Below are positions 49,107-61,172 of a DNA stretch of 64,000 nt, in pieces. The notes beneath the pieces are model-generated. The model searched no databases. It worked only from the letters and a program-made list of their open reading frames with translations, and had not been told where the DNA came from. This DNA is from Gnetum montanum (taxonomy: Eukaryota; Streptophyta; Gnetopsida; Gnetales; Gnetaceae). The translations under genes and the position numbers were made by a program. Each line of letters opens with the position of its first letter. The stretch's first letter is position 1. The DNA lies in NCBI GenBank assembly GCA_015680685.1, contig MNCI01010507.1, positions 78,870 to 142,869 on the forward strand, read 5' to 3'.

Positions 49107-49264
49107 GTTCCAAATTTTTGTAGTTGTAGTATTTTTTCTCTGTGTTGTGTCTTTCCACGCTGCAGCATTAGTCCATTTCTTTTTCTAGTTAATAATCACA
49201 TACCTATCCACTGTGTAATCACTGAAGCTTGTTCTCCTTGTAACTCAAGGATGAGTTTTTATTC
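49107..49264 (+). other. 3' untranslated stretch of E
   Basis: T-rich non-coding sequence between the ORF3 end and the PPT. The same arrangement occurs in A1, A2 and A4. Confidence 0.5.
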
Positions 49265-49277
49265 AATCGTGGGGGTA
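49265..49277 (+). other. Polypurine tract of E
   Basis: AATCGTGGGGGTA directly before the 3' LTR start TGATGAGACG. Confidence 0.8.
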
Positions 49278-50357
49278 TGATGAGACGTGATTCGCATAGG
49301 CCTCGATATCGCATCTTTCCTATGATATCGCGTACAGGATATCGTAGTCCGTCGCCATATCTATAAATAAGACATGGCTCTCCCTTGTTTGGAATCCTAG
49401 CTAGAAGTAGCGAAGCTCTGGCAGTTTGATCACTCCATAGTTAGATTCATTTCCCATATGCCCACAGTAGGAGTCCTAGAGTGAACGGCTCTTTATTCGA
49501 GCAACTTTGTACCTGAACACAAGTTGTGTACGAAAATAAAGACAAACTTGATTGGATAAACCTTGCAGTGCATGGATAGGATTTTATTTATTGTTATTTA
49601 TTGATTTCCTAGAATGCGGTACGAGTATGACTTGATTACGAGCATCTAAGGATGTGTACGGCTAGTCAAGGAATCGGCTGCTCGTTGCATGCGATATGAG
49701 TACAACTTGATTACGAGCATGGTGACTACTTGGTAACCCAGTAGCGTATCCTAGGATCTACGCTTGGTAATCCCAGTGGTAGTCCCATTGTGTACGGCTA
49801 GTTAAGGAATTGGCTACTCATCGCACTTAGGCTAGTTAGGTTCTCTCACCCTTATCTCCTAGAACATGGGGTAAGTACGACTTGGCTACAAGCACTTATA
49901 GGTGTGTACAGCTAGTCAAGGAATCAGCTGCTTATCACACTTAGGCTAGTTAAGTGCCTCAGTATAATCACTTCGAGCACATGCATTACGTGTGGTGACC
50001 CCAGTAACGATTAGCGTTTGGTAGCCATAGTTGTATAGTTCAGGGTGTGTACGGTAAGTGGGAACAGATGCTGACGCTAGTTAATTTAGACTTAGGTCCT
50101 TAGTTAGAGTAGTTAGTTCTCTCAACCCTTCACCCTTTAGCATAGGAGATAAACCTGAAAAGACCAAAAAAATCATATACCTCGGACTTACTTAACCATA
50201 CACCGTGACAACAACAAGTAAGTGTGGGAAGACAATGAATGATTAACCCCAAGTGTTCCATGGGGCATTTAGGAATTTAGTCTGTGGAGTTCGACCGGAT
50301 CATGCGTGCTACGCTTGTTTCGTATGGTTGAGTGTAGGGGTACCTCGCCACTCATCA
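49278..50357 (+). repeat. 3' LTR of E
   Basis: TGATGAG to CTCATCA, 1080 bases. TATAAATA at 49362-49369, AATAAA at 49535-49540. It has one palindrome arm (~20 bases) fewer than the 5' LTR. Internal repeats at about 49613-49950 repeat TACGAGTATGACTTGATTAC and CTAGTCAAGGAATCGGCTGC units. By eye it is about 92% identical to the 5' LTR over the first ~370 bases. Confidence 0.9.
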
Positions 50358-51540
50358 ATCTTCATCCTCTTCATCTAATTTCAAACATTCCTCTTCATCT
50401 GAAGATTCTCATAGAAGCTACTATTGAAACAACTATGATGAAGGTGATCAATGAAATCATAATGATTATGAAGGCCACCAAAATAAAAAGGGTAGCTAAA
50501 ACCATCATCGGCATCATCAACATAGCGATGATGATGAATCTTTACTAGTAACTTGAAGTATGATTAACATTGTGGAGGCAGTAAGAATTCCAACTAAGCA
50601 TATGAAGAATATTCCAAGATTTGAGAGGGGATACAACTCTAATCTATAGACACATCGGCAAGCTTTTCAAGATTCCTGTGCCTTACAAAACATTGAGAAT
50701 GAGTGGCAAAAAATCAAGTTTTTTCCAAGACACTGAATAAGAAAGTTGAAAGTTGGTATTGGTCCTTAGAATTGGAATTTATTCAAAGATGGAGTACCAT
50801 GTTAAAATTATTCAATGACAAATATCAAATGTACTTTAGAGTGTCTAATCTAAGAAGGCAAATCCAAGGCTAGAAATAAGGAACACATGAACCCTTGGAT
50901 GATGCCATAGGTTGATATTATTCACTCCTACATAGATGTCCTAGCCATGGTTACTCTCAGAGAGAGTAACTTGACCACATCATAGATGGGCTCAAGGCAG
51001 AAACAAGAAGAACCCTCAAGGTATATGCCCAAGGGAGTTTTTCTAAAATCAGATTGCATTAGATACAAAGGCTAATTGAGTAGGTAGCAAAAGAAGAAGG
51101 TGAGCTAAGAAAAAGGAAGAGTGCTAAAGAGTATAATAGGGATCCATCCATCAAAAAATGAGAAGTTTTATTTTGTGACAAGGAGGATTCACCACTTGAT
51201 GAATTGGTAAATAGAAAAATCTTACCTATCCAAAAATATGTTTCTAACTTTTTAGCCAAGCTTGACAAGTTATGGGACTCTTTAGATGAAAATTTTCAAA
51301 ATACTTTGAAAATTGTTGAAGAATCCAAAGAGCAAAATAGTGATCATAATCATAGATGGCAAAAAGAAGCTGAACATGCCTACTAAAGAGGTAAGGGCAA
51401 AGCTGCTACAGTAGAAGAAGTTGTGGAGTCTGACTCTGATGATGAAATAAAATGTGACATCTATCAATATGAACATCCAAAGGGATTTTTCCCTATGATG
51501 TCATGCTTACAAGAGTCTGGAGTGTATGCATTGAACCCCC
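50358..51540 (+). pseudogene. gag of A4, C-terminal part (after element E)
   Basis: Resumes after the right ATCTT. Ser-rich and His/Asp-rich segments are followed by the core (about 50600-51060; ARFERGYNS-type, then LFNDKYQMYFRVSNLRRQ). An open block at 51204-51386 holds NRKILPIQKYVSNFLAKLDK. The knuckle CDIYQYEHPKG (second Cys changed to Tyr) lies at about 51452-51485 within 51423-51656. Stops are present. Confidence 0.75.
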
Positions 51541-52139
51541 ACCTATCATGTAGGCAAGCTCCAAGACAATTTTCTTATCCTCAAGGTAGTCTAAGACAGT
51601 TCCACCAACAACAAGCTTACTATACAAGTGGAACTCCTCCTCAACCTTATGAATAATACCAATAGTGGTACCAACCACAATCATGGGGAATGCCACCGTC
51701 AAGGTAGCAGTACCCTTATAGGCAACCAGATCCATACGGGTACTATGTTCAGCAACCCATCTTCCCTAGAAGTTCAACAAGTCATGCATCATTCCAACAT
51801 CACTATTACCCTCCAAAGTACCACCAAACACATTCACCATCTACTCAAGGGGAAAATCCATATCAGTATCTTTATCATCCTCCACATCCCTCTACACCTA
51901 CACCTCCACCTTCAACTCAATTACCTCTTACTCCATCCATGTAGGGTGAAATTCCTTCATAGTTGCAGCAACAAAATGCTACAATGGTTGTACAGTCACA
52001 ACTAATTTTTCAACCAAGTGGTCTAGATAATTGATTAAGGAAATGGCCTTTCTTCCATCCTAGTAGTCCTCTCCAACCCTTACAATCTACTCTGGTTGAT
52101 TGTCTTGCCTCTCCAGTACCCTCATCCTCTACATCAAAT
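51541..52139 (+). pseudogene. Gag-protease linker of A4
   Basis: Gln/Pro/Tyr-rich remnant (FSYPQGSLRQFHQQQAYYTS), the best-preserved linker among the A copies. It suggests a disordered region between gag and protease. Confidence 0.5.
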
Positions 52140-55100
52140 ACCTTTGATCACCCTTCAAACCAAGTGCCACATAGGATCCGTATTGTGATGCTAACTCATG
52201 TTTTTTTTTATTGGATCAAGGTTAGTAAACTTTCTACAAAAATATCTAATCTAGGAAGTCCATTCATCTTTCTACAGATTGTTGGACAAGAGTCATGCAA
52301 GGCTCTTCTTGACTCTGGTTTTGGAGTTAACTTCATCTCCCATGATATATACAAAGCCTGGAACCTACCACTTCTTAAGAAGAGTGACATCTATTTAGAA
52401 TTAGTAGATCAATTGATTATGGTCCCTTTGGGATTAGTAGAGGACATTGTGATCATAGTTTGTGAGTGGTCCTATCCTGCTGATTTTCTAGTAATCAAGG
52501 TGAAAAACTACAAAAGTGACTTCCCCATCATCATGGGAAGGACTTGGTTAAGCACGGTCAATGTGTGAATGGGTATAAGGGACCTATCTCTTGAAATATC
52601 TAAGGAGAATGAATTAGGAAAAATCAAGAAGAAGCATGGAACCAAAAGTGACAATGGAAGCATGAAGGCATTGCATATAGTGATAATGGATGCAATTGTT
52701 TGTAAAAGATTTGGTTCATCAAAAGCACATACATTAAGGCATGCAATCAGTATGTATAAGAAGTTAATATTCAATAGTTTCTATACATAGTAGCCACATA
52801 GCAAGATGGCACCTAGTGGCTGATAGCCGATTCAAATAGTAGCACAATATGCATGGAACCAACTGAGAGTTTAAATTGTGCATATGTAGAAGGCATGGAC
52901 AAAATTGAACAAGTCCATTTCCAACTCTCTAATGAAAATGATGATAACTATTGGGGAGAGTTGGAGATCCTTGATCACTTCAAGTAGGAGCCTTTATAAC
53001 TAAAAACTTTACCAATCAAAATGAAGTATGCATTTTTAAAGAATGGTAAACCAATCATCATTAATGTCAAACTTGCTCCTAAACAAAAAGAAAAGTTGTT
53101 GGAAGTGATGAATAAATGGTCAATAGCCTTGGCTTTGTCATATCTAGAACTAATAAGAATTTATCCAAGATATGCCAGCACTACATTTACATTGACCCAG
53201 CCATGAATCCTAGAAGGCAGCCGCAAAGGCGACTAAACCCCAAATTGAAGAAAATCATTAACGAGGAGATAGAGCAACTTATCAAAGCAAGGTTTATCTA
53301 TCCAATCGTAGAGAGTGAGTGGGTTAGCCCTATCGTAATTGTACCAAAGAAGGATGGTAAATGGTAGGTTTGCATTAACCTTAGGTTGTTAAACATGGCA
53401 ACATTTAAGAATCATTTTCCTTAGCCATTCATGGATCAAGTATTAGACACCATATTCAAGCATTGTTTTTATAGTTTCTTGGATGGTTATAGTGGCTATA
53501 ACCAAATCCAAATTCCACCAGAAGACTAAGCCAAGACAAAATTCACAAGTTCCTAGGGAACTTTTGCATGCTATAAGATGCCATTTGGCTTATGTAATGC
53601 TCCTACAACATTTCAACAGTTGGTCCTTAGTATCTTTTAAAAAAAATTGGTAGTGGTGTTGAAGCTTTCATGGATGACTTCTCCACCAATGGAGCTACAT
53701 TTGAGCAAGTATTGGACCGACTTGAGCAAGTACTAAAGAGATGTGTTGAGACAAACCTATGGCTCAATTGGTAAAAAGGCCATCTCATGGTCTAAGAAGG
53801 CATTGTGCTAGGGAACCAAATTTTGCAAAAAGGGATTAAGGTAGACCTAAAAAAGATAAGGATCATCCAAGGAATAACATGCCAAGTAGAGACCATCAAA
53901 TATGTTTGATCATTCCTTGGACATACTGGTTGCTTTATTGAGAATTTCTCTTAGATTGCTAAACCATTAGTAGAACTTACCAAGAAAGATGCACATTTCA
54001 TATGGACCAAGGAATGTGAAAACACATTCCAAGAATTAATAGAGAAACTCATAGAAACACCAATTCTACGAGCACTTGGTTGATCCAAACCATTCCATAT
54101 CATGACAAATGCATCTAACTATGCTTTGGAAACCATGCTCATGCAAATAGACGATAAGAAACATCCATATTATATCCATTGCACAAGTCAAAGCATTGTG
54201 GATGCATAGTTAAATTACACCACCACAGAAAAAGAATTAATGGAAGTGTTGTATGCATGAGAAAAGTTTAGACATTATATGTTAGGTTATAAAGTATTTG
54301 TACATACAGACCACAGTGCAATTCGCTTCCTTATGAATAAGCCAAAAATGAGCCCTTGTGTTATATGGTGGCTTGTGATCTTGCAGAAATTTGATATTAC
54401 TATATGATAGATTGAAAAGGGACTGAAAATGTGATTGTTGACAATCTTTCTCACTTAAGATGGGATAACAAAGAGGAGGAGAGCTCGCTCTCTAATCAGT
54501 TTCCAAATGAACTTCTCTTTATTGGAGTAATAAATGAACAAATTCCTAAAATAGTAGTATGGTATAATGGTGTCCTCACATATATTCTCACTCAAAAGAT
54601 GCCACAAGACTTGCATTTTAGAAAAAAATAAAAATTTCTTTATTAGGTCAAATACTTCATAGAAATTAATAGACACCTTTACAAGGTGTGTGTCGATGGC
54701 CTAATTCGTTGGTGTGTCCCTGACAAAGATTAACTACGAGTTCTCTAGAATGCTCATGAAGGACCTTTACGGAGGCCACTATGTAGGAAGATGCATGACC
54801 ATAAAAATCCTAATGGTAGGGTACTATTGGTCCATAATATTTAGGGATGTTCACCAGTTTATCAAGTCTTGTGAACATTATCAATGTGATGTGGGGATGA
54901 CCACTCAGATGGAAGGTCCTCAACAGTGGATTCAATCACTAGAACCTTTTGACATATGGGGTGTTGACCTCTGGGTCTCATCACACCCATGCCTAATGAG
55001 AAAGTGTATATTATAGTAGTAGTTGACTATTGCACAAAATGGGCTGAAGTGATAGCTATTATAGACTACACATCATCCATTATCGCTAGATTTATACAAC

Positions 55101-55860
55101 AACATGTTGTCAATAGGTTTGGTGTGCTGCGTTCACTAATTTCTGATAATGGGACTCATTTCACAAGTGCCACATTTAGAAAATTAATGCAACACTTGGG
55201 GGTAGAATATAAATTAACAACACCTTACCACCCCCAAGCTAATGGTTAAGCAAAGGTAACCAATTGGGAGATTACTAAAATATTAACGTGAACCATTAGC
55301 AAATATAGGAAGGATTGGAGCACAAAACTTAATGATGCTCTCTAGGCTTATTGATCAACTTGGAAACTTCCTATTAGATATTCTCCCTATGAGTTGGTGT
55401 ACAGAAAACTTCCAACACTCCTAATTCAATCTGAGATTTGTACACTCTCAATGGCCTATGATCTAAACCTTGATCTAAGTTTAGCATAAAAGGAAAGATT
55501 GATCAATTTGAATGTGCTAGAAAAAAATCACTTAGTGGACTTATCTTTAAATGAGGTGAACAAAGCATTTAACAAGAAACACTATGACCTTAGAATTAGG
55601 AAAGTAAGGTTTCGACCAGAAGATATGGTTCTTTACTAGAACCCTACACATGTACCTCAAAAGGCAAAATTTCAAACATTATGAGAGGGACCTTATATAA
55701 TTGATCAAACCTTACCCTCTAGGGCCATGATAATTTACAAACCTGACAACCCAAATAAAAAGTAGTTGGTCAATATCCAACAAGTCAAGCCTTTCCTCGA
55801 ACCAAGATTAGCTAGGGTAAATACCACCTCACCTGATGGACACCCACATTCTATTTTTCA
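52140..55860 (+). pseudogene. pol of A4: protease, RT, RNase H, integrase
   Basis: Protease is open at 52164-52568, with an intact catalytic Asp-Ser-Gly at 52311-52319 (ALLDSGFGVNFISHDIY). RT spans about 53205-54000: KARFIYPIVESEWVSPIVIV, then DGYSGYNQIQI, then the FMDD box at 53667-53678 (FMDDFSTNG). RNase H is at about 54080-54440; its first Asp is Asn (TNASNYA). Integrase is at about 54670-55600, with open blocks 54714-55016 and 54989-55249. It keeps the zinc-binding H-x-H region (AHEG) and C-x2-C traces, first Asp (GVDLW, near 54960) and second Asp (SDNGTHF, near 55142); the Glu is now Lys. This is the best-preserved pol here, yet it has many stops. Confidence 0.82.
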
Positions 55861-57414
55861 AATCACCTTCTTCAAACTCAATCATGGGAGAGATGGCGAT
55901 CCATTCTAACCATTATCATGGCCTCTTAGTTTTTCTACCCTTTTTATTTTTCACATTTGTGATTTTACAAATTTTTGGATTTTCAAATTTTTCAAATTTT
56001 ATACCATGTTTAGTACATTTAAATTTTCTTGATTATGTTATACTTTCTTACATATTTTATTTTATTTTATCTCTTGTGTTTCTTTTGATTAACTGTGATA
56101 TTTTTTCATTTATGTTAATAAATTTTCTTTATTGTCGAAGGACACAATGCTGTTGTTGCTATTTACTAGTGATGGTTTGTGCTTAATGTGTGATTCTTAG
56201 TATCTAGTTTTTATTTTTGAATTTTGATGTCTAATGACTTTGACATGGTTTATTTTTCATGGGACAAGTAGTGAGTCCACATCATCTACCCATCCAAAAG
56301 AACTCTATGGTTTTCCTTATTTTGGGAATTTGAGGTCCCTTTTTCAATAAAGAAACTTTTAATTAATCGGTGACCTTGGTAGTTTCAGAATTGGGAAGGA
56401 TCCAAAGGTTTGTAAAGGGTGTGACTTCAAGGGGACTCAATACTCTTTGTACTCTTCTTATTTCTTGAGTGCTTGAGTGTTTTTCATGGAATTCTTATCG
56501 TTCCGTATCATCCAATAATAGGAAGCCAAATAACATCATTGCATGGTGTGGTTCCCATCATTAAAAAAAACAAAAACAAAAACAAAAATGATGGGAATTC
56601 AAACCACACCCCTTTGACATGAATTAGGTCCTTACATGGTGTGGTTCCCATTTCAACAAAAAAAAACACACATACACACACAATGGGAATTCAAAGCACA
56701 CCCCTTGGACAAATAAAAGGGCTAAAAGCACTAATTATGGGACTCGAAATACATACACCTATGCCTAAAGTTCCCTCTAACTAAGGCCATCTCTCTCTCA
56801 CTTCCTTCCTCTCTCTCCTCTTGTGGAATGGTGGTTGTCTTACGAGGGCACTCTTGTGTCTTGAGTGGATGGAACAATCTTAGAGTGATGATGCAAAATC
56901 ACTGAAAGTGAATGGTTTTGGTTTAGACTGAGGATGAAACTTATTGGATCATTTTAACTACAAATCCACAAGGGACTTCTTATGACCTTCATTTGAAACT
57001 TCATTCCACTTTCTGTATCATCCATCCATGCTACCATAACTCACCTCACTACCGAGTTTTATGTTATGCTCTATGTCTTAGTTTGATGTATTGGGATTCT
57101 TGAGTGGATTCTTTTGGGTTGGTCCTTAACTTTTCATAATCATTAAATCGACTATGGGGCCCACGAACTCCTTAGTTGAGGTTAGGCAAGGGCAAAAAGG
57201 GCATGGGCCTACTATGGGGAGGACCCACTTGCATAACTTTTGGCTTGATTAGTTAAGGTTCCTTACCTTTAAGATCATTATAATATTATATTTTGCATTT
57301 TCCATTGTGTAAATTGCCCAGTACTCCTTAATTTGTCATTGCATTCATCCAATAAAATTAAAATTTCTCCATTTTTCCAATTTATGAACTTTAATGTCCT
57401 CTTCTCATGATTTC
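55861..57414 (+). other. Pol-ORF3 spacer of A4 (deletion at right end)
   Basis: Non-coding. A PPT-like motif (CAATCATGGGAGAGATGGCG) is near 55879-55898. Two tandem A-rich-loop inverted repeats lie at 56545-56610 and 56638-56702. Near 57415 the sequence jumps from spacer straight into mid-ORF3. Compared with A2, about 1.3 kb holding the internal promoter, the predicted intron and the ORF3 start is missing. Confidence 0.65.
56545..56702 (+). repeat. Two tandem A-rich-loop hairpins in A4 spacer
   Basis: First: GGTGTGGTT and CCCATCAT pair with ATGATGGG and AACCACACC around an A/C-rich loop, with a small bulge. Second: GGTGTGGTTCCCATT pairs less well with AATGGGAATTCAAAGCACACC. The other A copies have one. 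Confidence 0.6.
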
Positions 57415-59465
57415 CCATTAACCTTCCACAACTAATTTATATGGAAATTGAGAAATGTTTTCAGGAGAACAAATGTGGAAGGAGGACCCTACCCTTTCCA
57501 TACTTGATAAGAAAACTTTGTAAGAGTGCAAGTATTGTTCGCTATTCCAATGATACTCTCAAGCATACTCTCTTGGCCTCATCGGCAAAAATAATGAAGG
57601 ACAAAATGCCAGCAGCCATCTAAGAAGAGGAGTTTCCACCACCACCATCCACTCAGGAGACAACGCTAGAGGCCCGCAGAGTCCTTGAGCATTTGCAACA
57701 AGTTCAAGAGCAACTCTTCAGTGAACAAGAGTAGCAAGTAGGAATGAGTGGGGTAGATCAATCTTTGTATCAGCTAGCAATGAGTCACCTTAATGAGGTG
57801 GCTTGAATAATTAGCCAAATGGAGAGGGATGGTTTCATTTTCTCTACCCGAAGAATGCAGCTACCTTTGAGGTTAGATCCTAATGCTTAAGAGGTGATAG
57901 TGTCACTAGCAACACATCATTTATTCCCAGAAATATTTGGGAATGCCGCCACTTTCTTAGTGAGGTTGGAAGAAGGTGAAGAGGCAACTGTCTCGGGGGT
58001 GCAGCACCAAGGATAAGAAATAGTGGCAAAAGTGGTAGCTGACTATGTAGCTAAAGCACTAAATGCACCAGTGGCATCTATATTAGATGTATTTGCACTT
58101 CAAGATGTGTAGACATCTGTGGGCATGATCAATGGGAAAATGAACACAGCTTAGCATGAACAACTATTGGAACTACTAGTGGGAACTGGGCAATTAACTT
58201 CGGATATCTTTGATCTTCTGGAAACATTATTGCAAACTAGTTAAATTTGCTGAATGCAAGGGATAAATGCATCATTTTTGAAGGGCAACTAGAAATGACC
58301 CAAGAGTGAAATTAATGCTTGGCCATGGAGGTTGTTGAACTTCATGCTTGACTTGCAGAGCAAACAATCCTCAGCTTAGCAATGATAAGAGATGAAGCTA
58401 TCAAATAGCTTCAAGAACGACTTCAAAAGGCTGAGGAGGAAGTAGCAATGGCCATCTTTAAATAGTCCATGGTAGAAGCTAAAACACATTCAATTAAAAA
58501 GGACTTAAATTAGATGCACCAAGAAAATGAGACACTGACTGCATAAAATCATCGGCTATGAAATGTTAATGCTCAAAGAGGTTAAATGCAGAAATTCATT
58601 CATTAACAGTAGGAGTAGCTTGCTAGAGTCAACACTAAATTGAGAAAATTGGTTGTAGAGAATCAAAATCTATCAATGGAAGAAGTGCGCATGTCATGAC
58701 AAAAGTCTGCCATTGAAACCGCCACTTAGAAGAATGAAGCTCTCAATTTTGAAAGGGTGAAAAATCACTACAAAGAACATGTTAGCTTGCAAAAAGAAAT
58801 CCAGATGGCAAAGGCTAAAGTTAACGAAGCCCTCCAACAACTCTAGCAAGGAAGAGAGATGTGGTAGCCCATCCTTGATAGGATTAATTCCTACAACAAA
58901 GTGGAGATATGATTGAAGGAGTTGCAGATTGAAGAAATGATAAAACATATGGAGCAATGTTGATAACTAGACAGCTACGGTTAGAATTGGAGAAGCAGGT
59001 GGCTAGCTCGTATTTGCTATATGAGGCCAAGTTCAAACACCATAAAGGCACCAAGAAAAATATTGAAACTGCTAATGTTGAACTTGAAGTCCTCAATTGG
59101 CAATTCACAGACCAATGATCTACAGTCAAGGACCTAGCTAGATGGATGAATGACTACTAAGAACTGAAGAACATAGTGTGAGCATTTGACATTGAACACA
59201 AATAGTTCACTACCTAGTTTGTTAACATCAAGAAGTTGTTTCCAATGATCTCGTGTCCTTGGGAGGTGCCCGTTCCAACCCACATTGGGGTATGTGGATA
59301 GTGCATGATCCTAGGAGTAAGGAGGAGATAATGAAAGAACTATTAGATGTTTTCCATCTCCCACATAAAGTTGCTGCAGCAACAAGAAAACCACAGTGTC
59401 AACCACTACTAATGCATAAAGCTAGTGAAGGTCTGTCCGAGCCTTAGGAACCACCACCACTTGGG
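57415..59465 (+). pseudogene. ORF3 of A4, N-terminally truncated
   Basis: Starts inside domain 1 (open block 57441-57623, TLPFPYLIRKLCKSASIVRY). It continues through the Glu/Gln/Leu-rich coiled-coil region (about 57830-58960) to the conserved tail (near 59250-59345: CPWEVPVPTHIG, then DPRSKEEIMKELLDVF). Many stops stand at positions that are Gln or Trp in sister copies. Confidence 0.7.
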
Positions 59466-59710
59466 ACCATTTGATTTTCTCCAACAAGCTTCACATCATC
59501 AAGGAATGTGTTGTTCAGATTTTTTGAAGAGTTGTGTCGTGGTGTTCAATTTTGTGTCTTGAGCACCACCATTTTTGTAATGTGTTGATCTGTACACCAA
59601 GGCACTCCATTTTTTGTTAAGTCAGTGAAGTTTGTTTCGTTGAAAGAAAAGTCAATAAATAATCCCATACCTTCCCAATTTTGTAAAAGAACACAAAGAC
59701 AAGTTTTCAT

Positions 59711-59725
59711 TCAGTTGTGGGGGTA
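59711..59725 (+). other. Polypurine tract of A4
   Basis: TCAGTTGTGGGGGTA directly before the 3' LTR start TGATGTGTC. Confidence 0.75.
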
Positions 59726-60691
59726 TGATGTGTCATCGTTGGTTGGTTGTGTTGATGAGGCCTTGTCGATGCAGCAGACTGCATTAATGAGGCCTCATCC
59801 ATGAGGCCTTGTCAATGCATTTTGACCTATGTCGATGATGCCTCATTGATGTGGTGTCTGTCCATCGCTTATAAATACGATCCTAGCCGTTACATTTATG
59901 GGGAGTCCAAATCTCAATTGTAGCGAAGCTCTTGCATTTTCTTCATTTGAAAGTTAGAATTTTTTCCCAGAGTGCATGCAACAGGAGTCATTGAGTGTAC
60001 GGATCTTTATTCAAGCATTGTTGTAGCTAAGCACGATAGTGTGTGTGGTAATAAAGATGAGCTTTTTAATAAACGTTGCACCACTTTGGATAGATTAGCT
60101 CTTTTTATTTATGCATTCAATGTTTTCAATTATTTTCTAATTATTCTCAATTATTTTCTAATTATTCTCAATTATTTTGCAATTATTTTCTAGCAATTAA
60201 GTTAATGAGATTATTAAGCTAGATAGATTAAATACATAAGTACGACCACTTCGAGCATAACACATATTCACTTGGTAATCCCTGCAACATTATTGCTTAG
60301 TATGCCCAGTAGCATAACGTTTGGTTACCCAGTAGTGGATACGTGGGTTCAGGACATGTACAAAAAGTAAGAATGGATACTTATGTTAGGATTAGCTTAA
60401 TAGTAGTTAGTTAATTAATTTAGATTAGTTAATCCAATTCCTTTTACCTACAATTCAATCATCCTAAACATAAAATACAAAATGATAAAAATCAGATGCC
60501 TCAGTTACACTTAACCATACCAATGTGTATCACAAGTGTAATTGGAAGGACAACAATTGACCTTAAGGCTAGATTCACTTCCTAAAGGGCTAGTGCACTT
60601 GAGACGATAAAGTTTACAGAATTTGACTGAGTCATGTGTGAACGCTTCATGATTCATATGGTTGGGCATAGGGGTACCTTGTCACTCATCA
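59726..60691 (+). repeat. 3' LTR of A4
   Basis: TGATGTG to CTCATCA, 966 bases. ATGAGGCCTCAT palindrome at 59787-59798, TATAAATA at 59870-59877, AATAAA at 60050-60055. Right target copy TCAGC at 60692. Confidence 0.85.
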
Positions 60692-61172
60692 TCAGCCCAA
60701 TGAATGTAGTTGTCTATGAGGTCAAATCATAGCACTAAAGAGATCACAATATCTTTCATAGAATAACAACCACTCCCAGAAATTTCTAGGAATGTTGCAA
60801 CCTTCTCGATGCACTTAGAGGAAGGCAAGGGGGTAATAGTGCTGGTAATGCAGCACTAAGGGCAAGAAATAGTAGTAGAGGTGGTTGTTGACAAACTTTT
60901 TCAAACACTCAATGCACTTGCAGCGTCTGTACTAGACATCACTACACTCAAAGATGTGTAGACATCCACCGGGATCATAGAAAGCAAATTAAGCGCAACA
61001 CAACATAAAGAACTGCTAGACCAACTAGTGGAAACTAGGTAACCGCTTCTAGATTTCTTTGATCCTCTAAATAGTATTATTGCAACTCAGTCGAAGCTAC
61101 TAGAGGTAACAGGTAAAAACATTATCTTGAAAGGCTAACTCCAAACAACTAAGGAGATGAATGAATGCTTAG
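60692..61172 (+). pseudogene. ORF3 of A3, second part
   Basis: Resumes TCAGCCCAATGAATG, matching A1 at about 13110-13600. Decayed coiled-coil-type coding sequence. Interrupted at 61172 by the solo LTR. Confidence 0.7.

Larger units (their letters stand above)
41376..50357 (+). mobile_element. Element E: pol-less Athila-like LTR retrotransposon
   Basis: About 9 kb, with perfect 5-base target duplication ATCTT, LTR ends TGATGAG/CTCATCA, a near-perfect tRNA-Asp PBS, gag (42395-44248), internal promoter block, ORF3 (46321-49106) and PPT. No protease, RT, RNase H or integrase is found in the ~2 kb between gag and ORF3. It would need enzymes in trans from a full-length relative. It carries fewer lesions than A1-A4, and its gag lesions are all nonsense changes in one frame, so it inserted later. 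Confidence 0.88.
39658..60691 (+). mobile_element. Athila-like LTR retrotransposon copy A4, inserted in A3 ORF3 and split by element E
   Basis: Two recognisable LTRs flank PBS, gag, pol, spacer and a truncated ORF3. Target duplication: TTAGC (39653-39657) on the left and TCAGC (60692-60696) on the right, one transition apart. Removing A4 and one target copy restores the ORF3 alignment of A3 with A1. Element E sits inside its gag. Confidence 0.85.

Noticed and set aside
49613-49950. Spaced repeats resembling a CRISPR-like array
   Set aside because: Units are irregular, part of every E-family LTR, and the genome is eukaryotic.
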